A stretch of DNA of 29,068 nt from JAKVAV01 sp964635965 (GTDB taxonomy: Bacteria; Bacteroidota; Bacteroidia; Flavobacteriales_D; Cryomorphaceae), in NCBI GenBank assembly GCA_964635965.1, contig CAZWQX010000032.1, forward strand, positions 1 to 29,068, written 5' to 3'. Every line of letters begins with the position of its first letter. The first letter of the stretch is position 1. Shown here in pieces: positions 14,133 to 22,051 of the stretch. Made by a program: the position numbers and the translations under genes. The notes beneath the pieces were generated by a model, which worked only from the letters and a program-made list of their open reading frames with translations, ran no database searches and was not told the DNA's origin.

Positions 14133-17100
14133 ATGATTAAAAATCTACGCTATTATCTAACTCCCCTTACCATTCTTTTCTTCCATTTTGGCTTTGCCCA
14201 AGGCGAAAGCTGTCAAGGATTCAGAACCCAAACCCAAGGCGGTTGGGGACAAGGTGCGGCTGGAAACAATCCAGGTTCCTTTCGAGATACTCATTTTGAC
14301 GAAGCTTTTCCAGAAGGTATAACCTTGGGTTGTGATTTCGAGATATTCTTCCAAACATCGGAAAGTGTAGAGAATTTTCTTCCCTCGGGCGGGCCTGCAC
14401 GAGCCTTGACAGAAAACCTGATTAACCCAACCAATTATGGCAACGTTTTAGCAGGTCAACTCTTGGCACTGACGTTGAGTGTTGGTTTCGATGCAACCTA
14501 TCCCTATTTCTCAACTCCTGACGTTACACTTTCGGAATTGATAGTGACTTCAGGGGAATTTGAGGGCTTTACCGTTTCAGAGATTCTGGACGTAGGAAAT
14601 GAAGTTCTGGGAGGATGCTCTACGGATTATTCTCCGGGAGCAGTAAATGAAGTGCTGAGCTCCATTAACGAAAACTATGTGGATGGAACCATAGATAATG
14701 GTTTCTTGGATTGCCCTGAAAACGCTCCTGAATGTCAGTTGGATTTAACCGGTATATCAACAGACTGCACAGATCAGGATACTTATGTATTGACAGTCCA
14801 ATTAAGTGGATTAAATGGTTCATTCGAGGTAGTCGCAGAGAATGCGCTCTCGATTGAACCGTCTCGGATTTGCTTCCCTGTTGAGAATACCTCAACGGAA
14901 TTCGTATTTATTGAGTTTCCTGGTGGAAGCGAATACGAATTTCAGCTGCTCCCATCTCAAGATGAACTTTGTGAATCTTTAGGTCAAAATCAATGTAGCT
15001 TGGGTTCGGTGACGGGAGTAGCACCTGAATGTTGTTCATTGAGTATTGATTGCGGAGAAGTGGGTACAGAGACTTATTCCTGTCTTGGTGAAATTCCCGA
15101 TACTGAAGATTTGGTAGAAATCACTTCTGAAAGTTGCGGAGAAGTATCCTTACAAGTAACGGAAACCCTTCAAGGTCAAGGATGCACCAATAATCCGCTG
15201 ATATTAACCCGCACATTCACTGTGACAAATGGTACCGACCAGCACTCGTGCACCCAAACTTTCACCGTCATTGATTCGGAAGCCCCGGTAATTACCTGTC
15301 CACCTGATCAAAATACAACTTGTGAATCGAGTATGACTCCTACTCAATTTGCCACGGCATCGGATAATTGCGACGAAGAAGTAGAAATCACCTATTTCAA
15401 TGGGGCTCCCCAAGGTTGTGGATTCTTCGTACGTACTTGGATAGCTTCAGATAATTGCGGAAACAGCTCTTTCTGCTATCAAAATGTCTACATCGAGGAC
15501 AATAGTGCCCCGATCATTTCGACTCCTTCTAATGTGACGGTAGAGTGCGGTGCTAACTTGGATCCATTTTCGATTGGATTTCCTGAATTCTCTGACGATT
15601 GTTCAGACGTTCAGTTGACCTATGAAGATTCTGAACCAGGTCCTGATGAATGTACTTTAAGCATCGTAAGAACATGGATCGCAACGGATGCCTGTGGTAA
15701 TTCATCAAGTGCTGAGCAATTGATAACCGTGATTGACCAATCCGGACCTGTGATTATCGGCGTTCAACCTAGTCAGGTTTTACAATGTGAGGAAATCCCG
15801 GTGGCACCTGATGTGATTGCGGTGGATAATTGCTCAGGGGATACCATCAGTGTTAATCTTGACGAAAATATCAGCATCAATGGTTGCAGAACAACTGTTC
15901 TGCGCATTTACACGGCTACTGATGATTGTGGTAATACCACAACGATAAGTCGGTCTATTGTTATTGAAGATACTCAAGGACCTGATTTAGTTTGTCCATC
16001 AGATGTATTTCTTGCTTGTGGAGAGACAAATCTGAACCCTTCCGAGACGGGAGAAGCTGAAGCGTTTGATAACTGCAGCGATGAATTCGTAACGATCACT
16101 TATGAGGATAGCGAGTACCAAGGAAATTCCTGCCCTCCACGAATCCTGAGAACTTGGACCGCAGTGGATACTTGCGGGAATGCGTCGAATTGTGTACAGC
16201 TTCTATTATTCGATGATCAGAATGCCCCAATTATAGACTGTTTAGACGACATCACTATCAATTGTTCCGAAGAATCAATTGATCCTGAATTCACGGGAAC
16301 CCCATATGCAGAAGATTCATGTAGTGATGTAACGCTAACTTACCAAGATGGTCCATTTGATGGAAACTGTCCAGGCTCCTTTATCAGAACCTGGCAAGCA
16401 ACGGATGCCTGTGGAAATGCATCCTATTGCTATCAGACAATAACCGTGATCGACGAAGAACCTCCTGTTTTGACGTGTCCGGCACCAGTGACAATTTCAT
16501 GTGGTGCGAGTTTCGAGCCTTACAATACAGGGTTTGCTTCTGCCTCAGATCAATGTCTTGATGTTTTCCTAACCTATGAAGATGGAGAGCTCACAGGAGT
16601 TTGTGAAAGAGAGTTTACGAGAACATGGATAGCCACTGATGCATGTGGGAACAGCGCGTCTTGCACACAACTGATTACGGTTGTAGATCAAATGAACCCT
16701 TTTATAACTTGTCCTCCTACAACAAGTGTTAACTGCGGAGAATCAGTCGATCCAAGTGTAACGGGAGAACCAACAGCCGTTGATTTTTGCTCGGAAGTGG
16801 AAGTAGCTTATTTCGACGTTGAGGAGTTTGAATCTTGTGAGCCAAGAATAACCAGAACCTGGACAGCGACAGATATCTGTGGTAATTCATCTTCATGTAT
16901 TCAGGTTATTGAGGTAACAGGAGGGGGATTGGTGGAACTAACTTGTCCTGAAGATATTACCATTGGATGCAATGAGTCGGCAGATCCAAGCATTACGGGA
17001 ACTGCTGCGTTTTTGGGGAATTGCACGAGTATTTCGTTGACCTATGCAGATAGTATTGTGATGAGTCCGCCCGAATCGGATGATAGCTGTGGAAACCTAA

Positions 17101-17966
17101 GAACACAAACACAAGGTGGATGGGGTTCGACAGCTGCGGGTAATAACCCAGGTGCCTACAGAGATGCCCATTTCGACCTTGCTTTCCCGAATGGAATAGT
17201 TCTCGGGTGCGAGTACACGATTACTTTTACCTCTTCAGAAGCCATAGCAAACTTTCTCCCTAGTGGTGGTCCGATTAAGGTATTAAGTGAAGACTTGATT
17301 AATCCCAACGACTTCCATTCAGTTTTCGCCGGTCAATTGTTGGCTGCTTCCTTGAGTGTCGGTTTTGATTCTTTTGACGAGGACTTCTCAGAATCGGAAA
17401 CCAATCTTGGAGCGTATACAATATCTTCAGGTCCATTCTCAGGGCTTAGTGTTAACGAAGTTCTTGAAGAGGCCAATGCCTTCTTCGGAGGATGCGAAAG
17501 TTCATTTTCGGGTAGTCAACTAAACTCAGTACTCACCGCGATAAACGAAAGCCATGTCGATGGTTTAGGTTCAAGTGGTCTTTTGAATTGCCCCGAAACC
17601 GTTGAGTTTGGATTCTGTGAGATCGTATACAGAAAGTGGACCGCTACAGATGCCTGTGGAAACAGCTTATCTTGTGTTCAGATCATAAACAGAGAAGAAC
17701 CTGTAGGAAGAATGTCCTTTGAAAACGCACTCAAAGCATACCCTTCTCCTACTCCAGGTCAGACAACTTTAGTGCTTCCTGAATCGATTGAGAACACCGT
17801 AACTCTGATTATATCAACCCAAGAAGGTGCGATTGTTTTGGAGGAAATATTTACCAAGAATAATTCGATGATACAATTGGACATCAGTTGGCTGGAAAGT
17901 GGGTTGTATATCGCATCAATTCAAACTGAATCAGGAATCTTCAGTACCAAGATTATGAAGCTGTAA
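14133..17966 (+). CDS. Giant T9SS-secreted surface protein with HYR-like repeats
   Basis: The preferred start at 14133 gives 1,277 residues with a signal peptide (IKNLRYYLTPLTILFFHFGFAQG). Residues 27-194 form a domain with RTQTQGGWG, AGNNPG, FLPSGGP and AGQLLA motifs. Residues 195-382 are cysteine-containing spacer. Seven intact HYR-like repeats of about 78 residues follow (383-930), each with TCP, NC, TYED and RTWxATDxCGN. An eighth repeat starts near 932 but is interrupted at about 984. There a second copy of the N-terminal domain (985-1156) is inserted, after which the repeat resumes (CEIVYRKWTATDACGN). The C terminus (1192-1277) is a type A T9SS sorting tail ending in TKIMKL. It is probably surface-attached or released; an adhesive role is a guess. 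Confidence 0.9.
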   Translation: MIKNLRYYLTPLTILFFHFGFAQGESCQGFRTQTQGGWGQGAAGNNPGSFRDTHFDEAFPEGITLGCDFEIFFQTSESVENFLPSGGPARALTENLINPTNYGNVLAGQLLALTLSVGFDATYPYFSTPDVTLSELIVTSGEFEGFTVSEILDVGNEVLGGCSTDYSPGAVNEVLSSINENYVDGTIDNGFLDCPENAPECQLDLTGISTDCTDQDTYVLTVQLSGLNGSFEVVAENALSIEPSRICFPVENTSTEFVFIEFPGGSEYEFQLLPSQDELCESLGQNQCSLGSVTGVAPECCSLSIDCGEVGTETYSCLGEIPDTEDLVEITSESCGEVSLQVTETLQGQGCTNNPLILTRTFTVTNGTDQHSCTQTFTVIDSEAPVITCPPDQNTTCESSMTPTQFATASDNCDEEVEITYFNGAPQGCGFFVRTWIASDNCGNSSFCYQNVYIEDNSAPIISTPSNVTVECGANLDPFSIGFPEFSDDCSDVQLTYEDSEPGPDECTLSIVRTWIATDACGNSSSAEQLITVIDQSGPVIIGVQPSQVLQCEEIPVAPDVIAVDNCSGDTISVNLDENISINGCRTTVLRIYTATDDCGNTTTISRSIVIEDTQGPDLVCPSDVFLACGETNLNPSETGEAEAFDNCSDEFVTITYEDSEYQGNSCPPRILRTWTAVDTCGNASNCVQLLLFDDQNAPIIDCLDDITINCSEESIDPEFTGTPYAEDSCSDVTLTYQDGPFDGNCPGSFIRTWQATDACGNASYCYQTITVIDEEPPVLTCPAPVTISCGASFEPYNTGFASASDQCLDVFLTYEDGELTGVCEREFTRTWIATDACGNSASCTQLITVVDQMNPFITCPPTTSVNCGESVDPSVTGEPTAVDFCSEVEVAYFDVEEFESCEPRITRTWTATDICGNSSSCIQVIEVTGGGLVELTCPEDITIGCNESADPSITGTAAFLGNCTSISLTYADSIVMSPPESDDSCGNLRTQTQGGWGSTAAGNNPGAYRDAHFDLAFPNGIVLGCEYTITFTSSEAIANFLPSGGPIKVLSEDLINPNDFHSVFAGQLLAASLSVGFDSFDEDFSESETNLGAYTISSGPFSGLSVNEVLEEANAFFGGCESSFSGSQLNSVLTAINESHVDGLGSSGLLNCPETVEFGFCEIVYRKWTATDACGNSLSCVQIINREEPVGRMSFENALKAYPSPTPGQTTLVLPESIENTVTLIISTQEGAIVLEEIFTKNNSMIQLDISWLESGLYIASIQTESGIFSTKIMKL
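14211..14714 (+). repeat. N-terminal copy of the duplicated RTQTQGGWG domain
   Basis: This part of the surface-protein gene encodes about 168 residues that recur at 17085-17600. Shared landmarks in order are RTQTQGGWG, AAGNNPG, RDxHFDxAFP, FLPSGGP, LINP, AGQLLA, LSVGFD, GGC and NCPE/DCPE. I do not recognise a named family, but similar modules occur in secreted Bacteroidota proteins. Confidence 0.85.
15279..17699 (+). repeat. Eight HYR-like cysteine-rich repeats, last one split
   Basis: The coding sequence contains eight tandem repeats of about 78 codons. Each has two cysteine pairs and the closing pattern RTWxATDxCGNxSxCxQ followed by VxD. Repeats 1-7 run from 15279 to 16925. Repeat 8 is in two pieces, 16926-17084 and 17601-17699, separated by the second RTQTQGGWG domain. 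Repeat 3 is the most divergent. Confidence 0.85.
17085..17600 (+). repeat. Second copy of the RTQTQGGWG domain, inserted within repeat 8
   Basis: This copy aligns over its whole length with 14211-14714, but codon choices differ, so the duplication is not recent. It interrupts the eighth HYR-like repeat in the loop between the TYxD strand and the RxWTATD strand, with the reading frame kept. Confidence 0.82.
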
Positions 17967-17990
17967 GAATGATTTTGCGAAGAAGGTTTG

Positions 17991-18022
17991 AAAAACCGGG
18001 GTGGCTTCACATCCCGGTTTTT
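17991..18022. terminator. Intrinsic terminator between convergent genes
   Basis: A perfect 10-bp stem, AAAAACCGGG (17991-18000) with CCCGGTTTTT (18013-18022), encloses a 12-nt loop. Flanking A and T tracts make it work on both strands, ending the surface-protein transcript and the SIMPL transcript. Confidence 0.85.
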
Positions 18023-18029
18023 CAGTTCA

Positions 18030-18758
18030 TTATTCTACCCCAAATGAAAGGCGCATGGTAATGGTAGCCGTTTTCATCTTTGACGAAGTATTGTATGTCC
18101 CACCCCAAGAATAATCTTCATTCGAGTTTTGTCCTATTATCTGAAAAATCCCCATTTGTGCTGAATGTAATTCGCCTAGATTTGAACCGGCATTTTCTGC
18201 AATCTTCTCTGCCCTCACTCTGGCGTCTTCCGTAGCGGCAGCTATCATCTCAATTTTAAGTTCCGCGAGTTTCGTGTAATAATAGTCCGGACGGTATGAA
18301 TCTATTTCTACCCCCCGGTTAATCAAATCTGTAATTGCCCTGGAGGCCTCTTCAATCAACTCAACTTCGTTGCTCTCAATCTCGACTCTTTGGGTCAATA
18401 TATGACCAGTAAAGACTTCCATACGGTAACCATTTTGATCGTATTGATAATCGATATCCTTCCTTATATCTACTGCTGAAAAAACAACTTCACTTTGGTC
18501 AATCCCTTTTTCCTGAAGAAATTCTTTCACCTTCCGGCGATCCTTTTCAAGGTTTGTATATGCCTCTTGAAGATTCATTGACTTCCTATGGAAAGCTGCC
18601 TCCCAGACAATAAGATCAGAGGTGAAGTCCTGGGCACCCAGTCCCGTTACCTTTATGCTATCATTGGCTCTAGATCGATTCTTGTACGAGTTTGCGGCGA
18701 TCATAACGCCAACCACAAAGGCCAACCCAATAATTGTAGCTATCAGTGCATTTTTCAT
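18030..18758 (-). CDS. SIMPL (DUF541) domain protein
   Basis: The 242-residue protein has an N-terminal membrane helix or uncleaved signal (about residues 4-22), then a SIMPL domain starting IKVTGLGAQDFTSDLIVWEA and running to ATITMRLSFGVE at the end. SIMPL proteins such as E. coli YggE are periplasmic and have been linked to oxidative stress and to a signalling-adaptor fold, but the biochemical role is unsettled. A long central helical stretch (NLQEAYTNLEKDRRKVKEFLQEKG) is typical. It is transcribed alone and ends at the shared terminator. Confidence 0.88.
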   Translation of the reverse strand: MKNALIATIIGLAFVVGVMIAANSYKNRSRANDSIKVTGLGAQDFTSDLIVWEAAFHRKSMNLQEAYTNLEKDRRKVKEFLQEKGIDQSEVVFSAVDIRKDIDYQYDQNGYRMEVFTGHILTQRVEIESNEVELIEEASRAITDLINRGVEIDSYRPDYYYTKLAELKIEMIAAATEDARVRAEKIAENAGSNLGELHSAQMGIFQIIGQNSNEDYSWGGTYNTSSKMKTATITMRLSFGVE

Positions 18759-18817
18759 AAAAGAGATTTGGTTGAATCAGAAGGTTTCTCAATTTTAACG
18801 ATCTAAAATCAAATTCC

Positions 18818-19099
18818 GTGCAAATCAAGATAGATCAAGACGAAAAAAAAGGAAGTGCCAAATTGATGGATGGCGAAATTATTGCCGCCGAAATGACGTA
18901 TTCTGTTGCAGGTCCACAAATGATTATCATCGACCACACTGAAGTGGGAGAAGACTACCGTGGACTAGGTATTGGCAGAAGAGTGTTGGACGCATTGGTG
19001 GAAAAAGCCAGGAAAGAAGAATTTAAAATAATGCCCCTTTGCCCTTACGCCAGAAGTGAATTTCAAAAAGACCCTTCAATTCGGGATGTAATGAGGTAG
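18818..19099 (+). CDS. Small GNAT-like N-acetyltransferase (YjdJ type)
   Basis: The 93-residue protein starts with GTG at 18818. It keeps the acetyl-CoA pyrophosphate loop (DYRGLGIGRRVLDALVEKA, with RGLGIG at 48-53) and the family ending IMPLCPYARSEFQKDP. These mini-GNAT proteins are about half the usual GNAT length and their substrates are unknown. It diverges from the SIMPL gene and has a distant paralog at 24205-24510. Confidence 0.88.
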   Translation: MQIKIDQDEKKGSAKLMDGEIIAAEMTYSVAGPQMIIIDHTEVGEDYRGLGIGRRVLDALVEKARKEEFKIMPLCPYARSEFQKDPSIRDVMR

Positions 19100-19152
19100 T
19101 GTTGGATTATAGGATTTTCCTAACTTACTGGTCTTAACCAATTATTTACCAA

Positions 19153-19743
19153 ATGAAATATTTCCGATCATTTCTCTTAGCTCTTTTTACCCTTTCGATT
19201 CTCGCTTCGTGCAAAACCAATACCGATTTGAACTCTTCCTCTTGGATTCAAAAGAGAAGATATACGAAAGGTTTTCATGTTGACTTGAAGAAAAACCATA
19301 AACATGAAAGAGAAGGTAAAACCTCCGTATACCAGATGGAGCCTGCTAACTCCCTTGAAGGAGAAATGATTGCTTCCAAAGAAATTCAACCCGAATTGGC
19401 GGTTGGAGATCGCGCCAGCTTTGCTATTCCCGAATCAACCAAACAGAAAAAAGCGAAAAAGGTATCTCAAACCGTTTCTCCGGGAATGGTAACGAATAAT
19501 TCGTTTTACGACCCCTCAGATCAATTTGTGGCACCGCTTCCATTCAGCCCTGCCCCACCTGCAGCTCCAAATTCCGATTTGAACTTTTGGTTAATCTTGA
19601 TCCTTACCATTTTGATTCCACCTCTGGGAATAGGATTGGTGTTCGGAATCGAAAAAGAATTTTGGATTAGTCTGGTACTGACCTTATTATTCTACTTCCC
19701 CGGATTGATCTATTCATTGATCATACTTCTCCAAGTATACTAG
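19153..19743 (+). CDS. Lipoprotein with C-terminal YqaE/Pmp3 membrane domain
   Basis: The protein has 196 residues. The N-terminal signal ends in a lipobox at Cys20 (SILASC). Residues 21-140 are polar, basic and low-complexity, including the KRRYTKGFHVDL motif common in Bacteroidota lipoproteins and a proline-alanine-rich stretch. Residues 144-196 form two hydrophobic helices with IPPLGIGLVFGIEKEFWISLVLTLLFYFPG, matching YqaE/Pmp3 proteolipids, which are stress-induced and affect membrane potential in yeast and plants. Having both a lipid anchor and a two-helix membrane domain is unusual. The gene ends 14 bp before a long convergent hairpin. Confidence 0.78.
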   Translation: MKYFRSFLLALFTLSILASCKTNTDLNSSSWIQKRRYTKGFHVDLKKNHKHEREGKTSVYQMEPANSLEGEMIASKEIQPELAVGDRASFAIPESTKQKKAKKVSQTVSPGMVTNNSFYDPSDQFVAPLPFSPAPPAAPNSDLNFWLILILTILIPPLGIGLVFGIEKEFWISLVLTLLFYFPGLIYSLIILLQVY

Positions 19744-19757
19744 GATTCTAATTATTT

Positions 19758-19794
19758 GAAAGTACTCTACATCGACTCGATGTTGAGTACTTTC
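19758..19794. terminator. Long convergent hairpin overlapping a coding end
   Basis: GAAAGTACTC (19758-19767) pairs with GAGTACTTTC (19785-19794). Inside, after a T-T mismatch, ACATCG (19769-19774) pairs with CGATGT (19778-19783) around a 3-nt loop, so 16 of 17 stem positions pair. The stem contains the last codons and the stop of the minus-strand gene and lies just after the plus-strand lipoprotein gene. It is probably a two-way terminator or mRNA end protector. It lacks a strong U tract. Confidence 0.65.
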
Positions 19795-20225
19795 CCTTCC
19801 TCTTCTGCCTTTTTGTCTAGATTGGCTCCTATTCCGACACCTATAGCCAATCCCACTCCTATAAAAGCGCCCAAAAAAGCCATGTTATCAATAGCAGCCC
19901 CTATCGCTACTCCAAGAGGCACTCCGAAAATGGTCATTCCTATAATCATCCATTTTACCATGTTGCGTTTAGGTGGGATGTAACCCAATTCCTTTTCCAC
20001 GATGGAAAGGGCTTTATGGTAAAATTTGGTCACCTCCATTGAACTTTTCTTATTGTTCAAATCGAGTTTGTTTATCGATTCTGTCAAATCGTTTATCGAA
20101 TTTTCTACCTCAACGGTGATCTCTTTTTTTTCTAATGCACTTAAGAGAGTCTTGTATTTGTCTATGCGTTTAGCAAGTTTGGGAGATAATCCCAACTTAT
20201 TGATTTTTATTGTGTTTAATGCCAT
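19767..20225 (-). CDS. Uncharacterised coiled-coil protein with glycine-rich membrane hairpin
   Basis: I do not recognise a named family. The 152-residue protein has a charged, lysine-rich helical N-terminal part (about residues 1-88, likely coiled coil). Two closely spaced hydrophobic helices rich in glycine and alanine follow (about 91-112 and 115-136), resembling glycine-zipper hairpins, and then a short charged tail. There is no signal peptide, so the soluble part is probably cytoplasmic. Its final codons lie inside a long hairpin shared with the converging lipoprotein gene. Confidence 0.7.
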   Translation of the reverse strand: MALNTIKINKLGLSPKLAKRIDKYKTLLSALEKKEITVEVENSINDLTESINKLDLNNKKSSMEVTKFYHKALSIVEKELGYIPPKRNMVKWMIIGMTIFGVPLGVAIGAAIDNMAFLGAFIGVGLAIGVGIGANLDKKAEEEGKVLNIESM

Positions 20226-20293
20226 ACCACAAGGCTATGTTGATCAACATGTAAGGAGAAAGGAATTGTGATAAACGGCAGTGGTCCCTCTAC

Positions 20294-20665
20294 CTATTCC
20301 AAAACCAATTCGGAATAGAAAACCTGATCTGATATTATCAACTCAGCCACGTGTCTGTTTTTACCGAAAGGATCCATCGGCGACCAATGATCTGCATATC
20401 TCAGCAGAACGTATCGGCCATCTATGGCCCGAGGATCGACTCCACTTTCGACACCTCGATTGATATAATATCTAACATCCGTATCTCCTTCCAAGGCGAA
20501 ATAAATGTCTCCCTCACCACCTCTGTCATCTAAAAGAATTATAGTTCCTTCAGCCGTGCGACAGTCTCCTGCGGTAATATTTTCAATTGGTCGCAGAGTC
20601 AAAATTCCAATGATAAAAAGGACGGCCATTATCCAATAAAAGAAACGTGGTTTGAAATGGGTCAT
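20294..20665 (-). CDS. Uncharacterised single-pass membrane or secreted protein
   Basis: The 123-residue protein has one hydrophobic segment (about residues 9-25, WIMAVLFIIGILTL). It is followed by a compact, beta-rich, acidic domain with motifs EGTIILLDDRGGEGDIYFALEG and YADHWSPMDPFGKNRH. I do not recognise a characterised family. The codon use and domain-like character support a real gene. It diverges from the AlkC-type gene across a 276-bp gap that contains two hairpins. Confidence 0.65.
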   Translation of the reverse strand: MTHFKPRFFYWIMAVLFIIGILTLRPIENITAGDCRTAEGTIILLDDRGGEGDIYFALEGDTDVRYYINRGVESGVDPRAIDGRYVLLRYADHWSPMDPFGKNRHVAELIISDQVFYSELVLE

Positions 20666-20816
20666 GGCTGGGAGATTAGGTTAGTTAAAACTACAAAACA
20701 GAATCTCGGGATTGTTATTGCACCTATTCTAGAAATTAACATTTACCGATTAAACTTTTCTTAACATCTCAAATCGAACCTTTTGCAAATAAAGACGTTC
20801 AAGTTTTCGTCCGTCC

Positions 20817-20881
20817 TATAGCCCGATACAAAAGGGTTATATCTCCATATATGAAGCTCTCCTACGGAGAGTTTCTTTTTT
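20817..20881 (+). ncRNA. Candidate small-RNA 3' end: two hairpins and a T-rich tract
   Basis: TATAGCCC (20817-20824) can pair with GGGTTATA (20834-20841), including one G-U pair. CTCTCC (20857-20862) then pairs with GGAGAG (20866-20871) and is followed by TTTCTTTTTT, a classic intrinsic terminator in the plus orientation. No plus-strand gene ends here. The gene to the left points away, and the next gene begins 60 bp later behind its own -7 box. A short non-coding transcript ending here is the simplest explanation. No matching -7 box was found upstream. Confidence 0.4.
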
Positions 20882-20925
20882 CCCTTTCCTACCTTCAACT
20901 TTACCTTAAGTTAATCTTCACCACC

Positions 20926-20933
20926 TATTTTTG
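20926..20933 (+). promoter_or_regulatory. -7 box (TATTTTTG) for the AlkC-DUF1835 operon
   Basis: This perfect TAnnTTTG element ends 8 bp before the AlkC-type ATG, so the transcript would be leaderless or nearly so. A TTTA at 20900-20903 sits at about the right distance for a weak -33 element. Confidence 0.6.
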
Positions 20934-20941
20934 GGAAGGTA

Positions 20942-22051
20942 ATGGCGGAATTACTCAAAAACATCTACAACCAGGCATTCTTCGATCGTTTCATTGATGC
21001 GTGGGAAAACATATGTCCTGATTTTGACGGGATGGGGTTTTTATCTGAGATCTATGATGATGAATGGGAAGATCGCGCCCTAAAAGAACGAATCCGACAT
21101 ATCAATGTCGCCCTCAACAATAACATGAAGGGAAGCTATTCTCAAAAGCTTGAGAAAATTCTACGCTGTCTTCCTGAGCTTCTGCATCACGGGTTCAATG
21201 AAGATATGATTGAATTTCTATTCATCCCTGACTTCGTTGAAGTATTTGGAGTTGAAAGTCCTGATATCTCGGTACCTGCCCTCGAACAAATAACCCAGTT
21301 TATTACTTGTGAATTGGCAATTCGTGTTTTTATTAAGAATGACCCTCAAGAAGTAATGCAACAGCTTCTGAAATGGTCCAAACACCCGCACCCTGCTGTG
21401 AGAAGACTTGCTTCGGAAGGAAGCAGGCCGAGATTGCCCTGGGCCATGGGAGTTCCGGAGTTAAAAAAAGACCCAAGCCCCATACTTCCTATTTTGGAAA
21501 ATCTAAAAAACGATACATCGGAAACGGTCCGAAGAAGTGTTGCGAACAATCTCAACGACATTTCGAAAGATCACCCCGAGCTAGTGGTAGGTATTGCGCA
21601 AAAATGGTTTGGTCGAAATGAAAATACCGATCGCTTGGTTAAACACGCATCACGAACTTTGCTCAAGAATGGGCACCCTAAAGTTTTGGCGATCTTCGGA
21701 TATGGAAAGGCCTCAGACATTCAGCTGTCGAGATTTAAAATAATGACCCCAAAAGTGAAAATGGGGGAAGAATTAAAATTTGAATTCTCTCTTAAAAGTT
21801 TAAGCTCCTCCCCGATGCTTTTGAGAATAGAGTATGGGATGTATTATCTCAGGTCAAATGGGAGTCACAATCGAAAAGTTTTTAAAATCAGCGAGCGTGA
21901 AATAGAGGCAGATTTCGATCTAGATTTCACACGAAACCAGTCGTTCAAAGCTATCACTACAAGGAGATACTATCCCGGCTTGCATCATTTGTCTTTAATC
22001 GTTAACGGAGAAGAACTTGATAACTTAAGCTTTGAATTGATTGCGGAATGA
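20942..22051 (+). CDS. AlkC-type DNA alkylation repair glycosylase
   Basis: The 369-residue protein has a HEAT-like helical repeat body (residues 1 to about 255). The conserved AlkC/AlkD-superfamily stretch is WSKHPHPAVRRLASEGSRPRLPWA (145-168), followed by a helical repeat with SETVRRSVANNLNDISKDHPELV (193-215). Residues 258-369 are beta-rich (FKIMTPKVKMGEELKFEFSLKS) and match the immunoglobulin-like C-terminal domain that separates AlkC from AlkD. AlkC enzymes remove N3-methyladenine and related cationic lesions without base flipping. The ATG of the next gene overlaps its stop. Confidence 0.87.
   Translation: MAELLKNIYNQAFFDRFIDAWENICPDFDGMGFLSEIYDDEWEDRALKERIRHINVALNNNMKGSYSQKLEKILRCLPELLHHGFNEDMIEFLFIPDFVEVFGVESPDISVPALEQITQFITCELAIRVFIKNDPQEVMQQLLKWSKHPHPAVRRLASEGSRPRLPWAMGVPELKKDPSPILPILENLKNDTSETVRRSVANNLNDISKDHPELVVGIAQKWFGRNENTDRLVKHASRTLLKNGHPKVLAIFGYGKASDIQLSRFKIMTPKVKMGEELKFEFSLKSLSSSPMLLRIEYGMYYLRSNGSHNRKVFKISEREIEADFDLDFTRNQSFKAITTRRYYPGLHHLSLIVNGEELDNLSFELIAE

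Noticed and set aside
15279..17699. Recently expanded DNA repeat within the surface-protein gene
   Set aside because: The repeats are clear at the protein level, but their DNA sequences have diverged, so recent expansion or slippage is not supported.
20294..20320. Short inverted repeat ATTCC/GGAAT near the end of the membrane protein gene
   Set aside because: The stem is only 5 bp with an 11-nt loop and no T tract, too weak for a terminator call.
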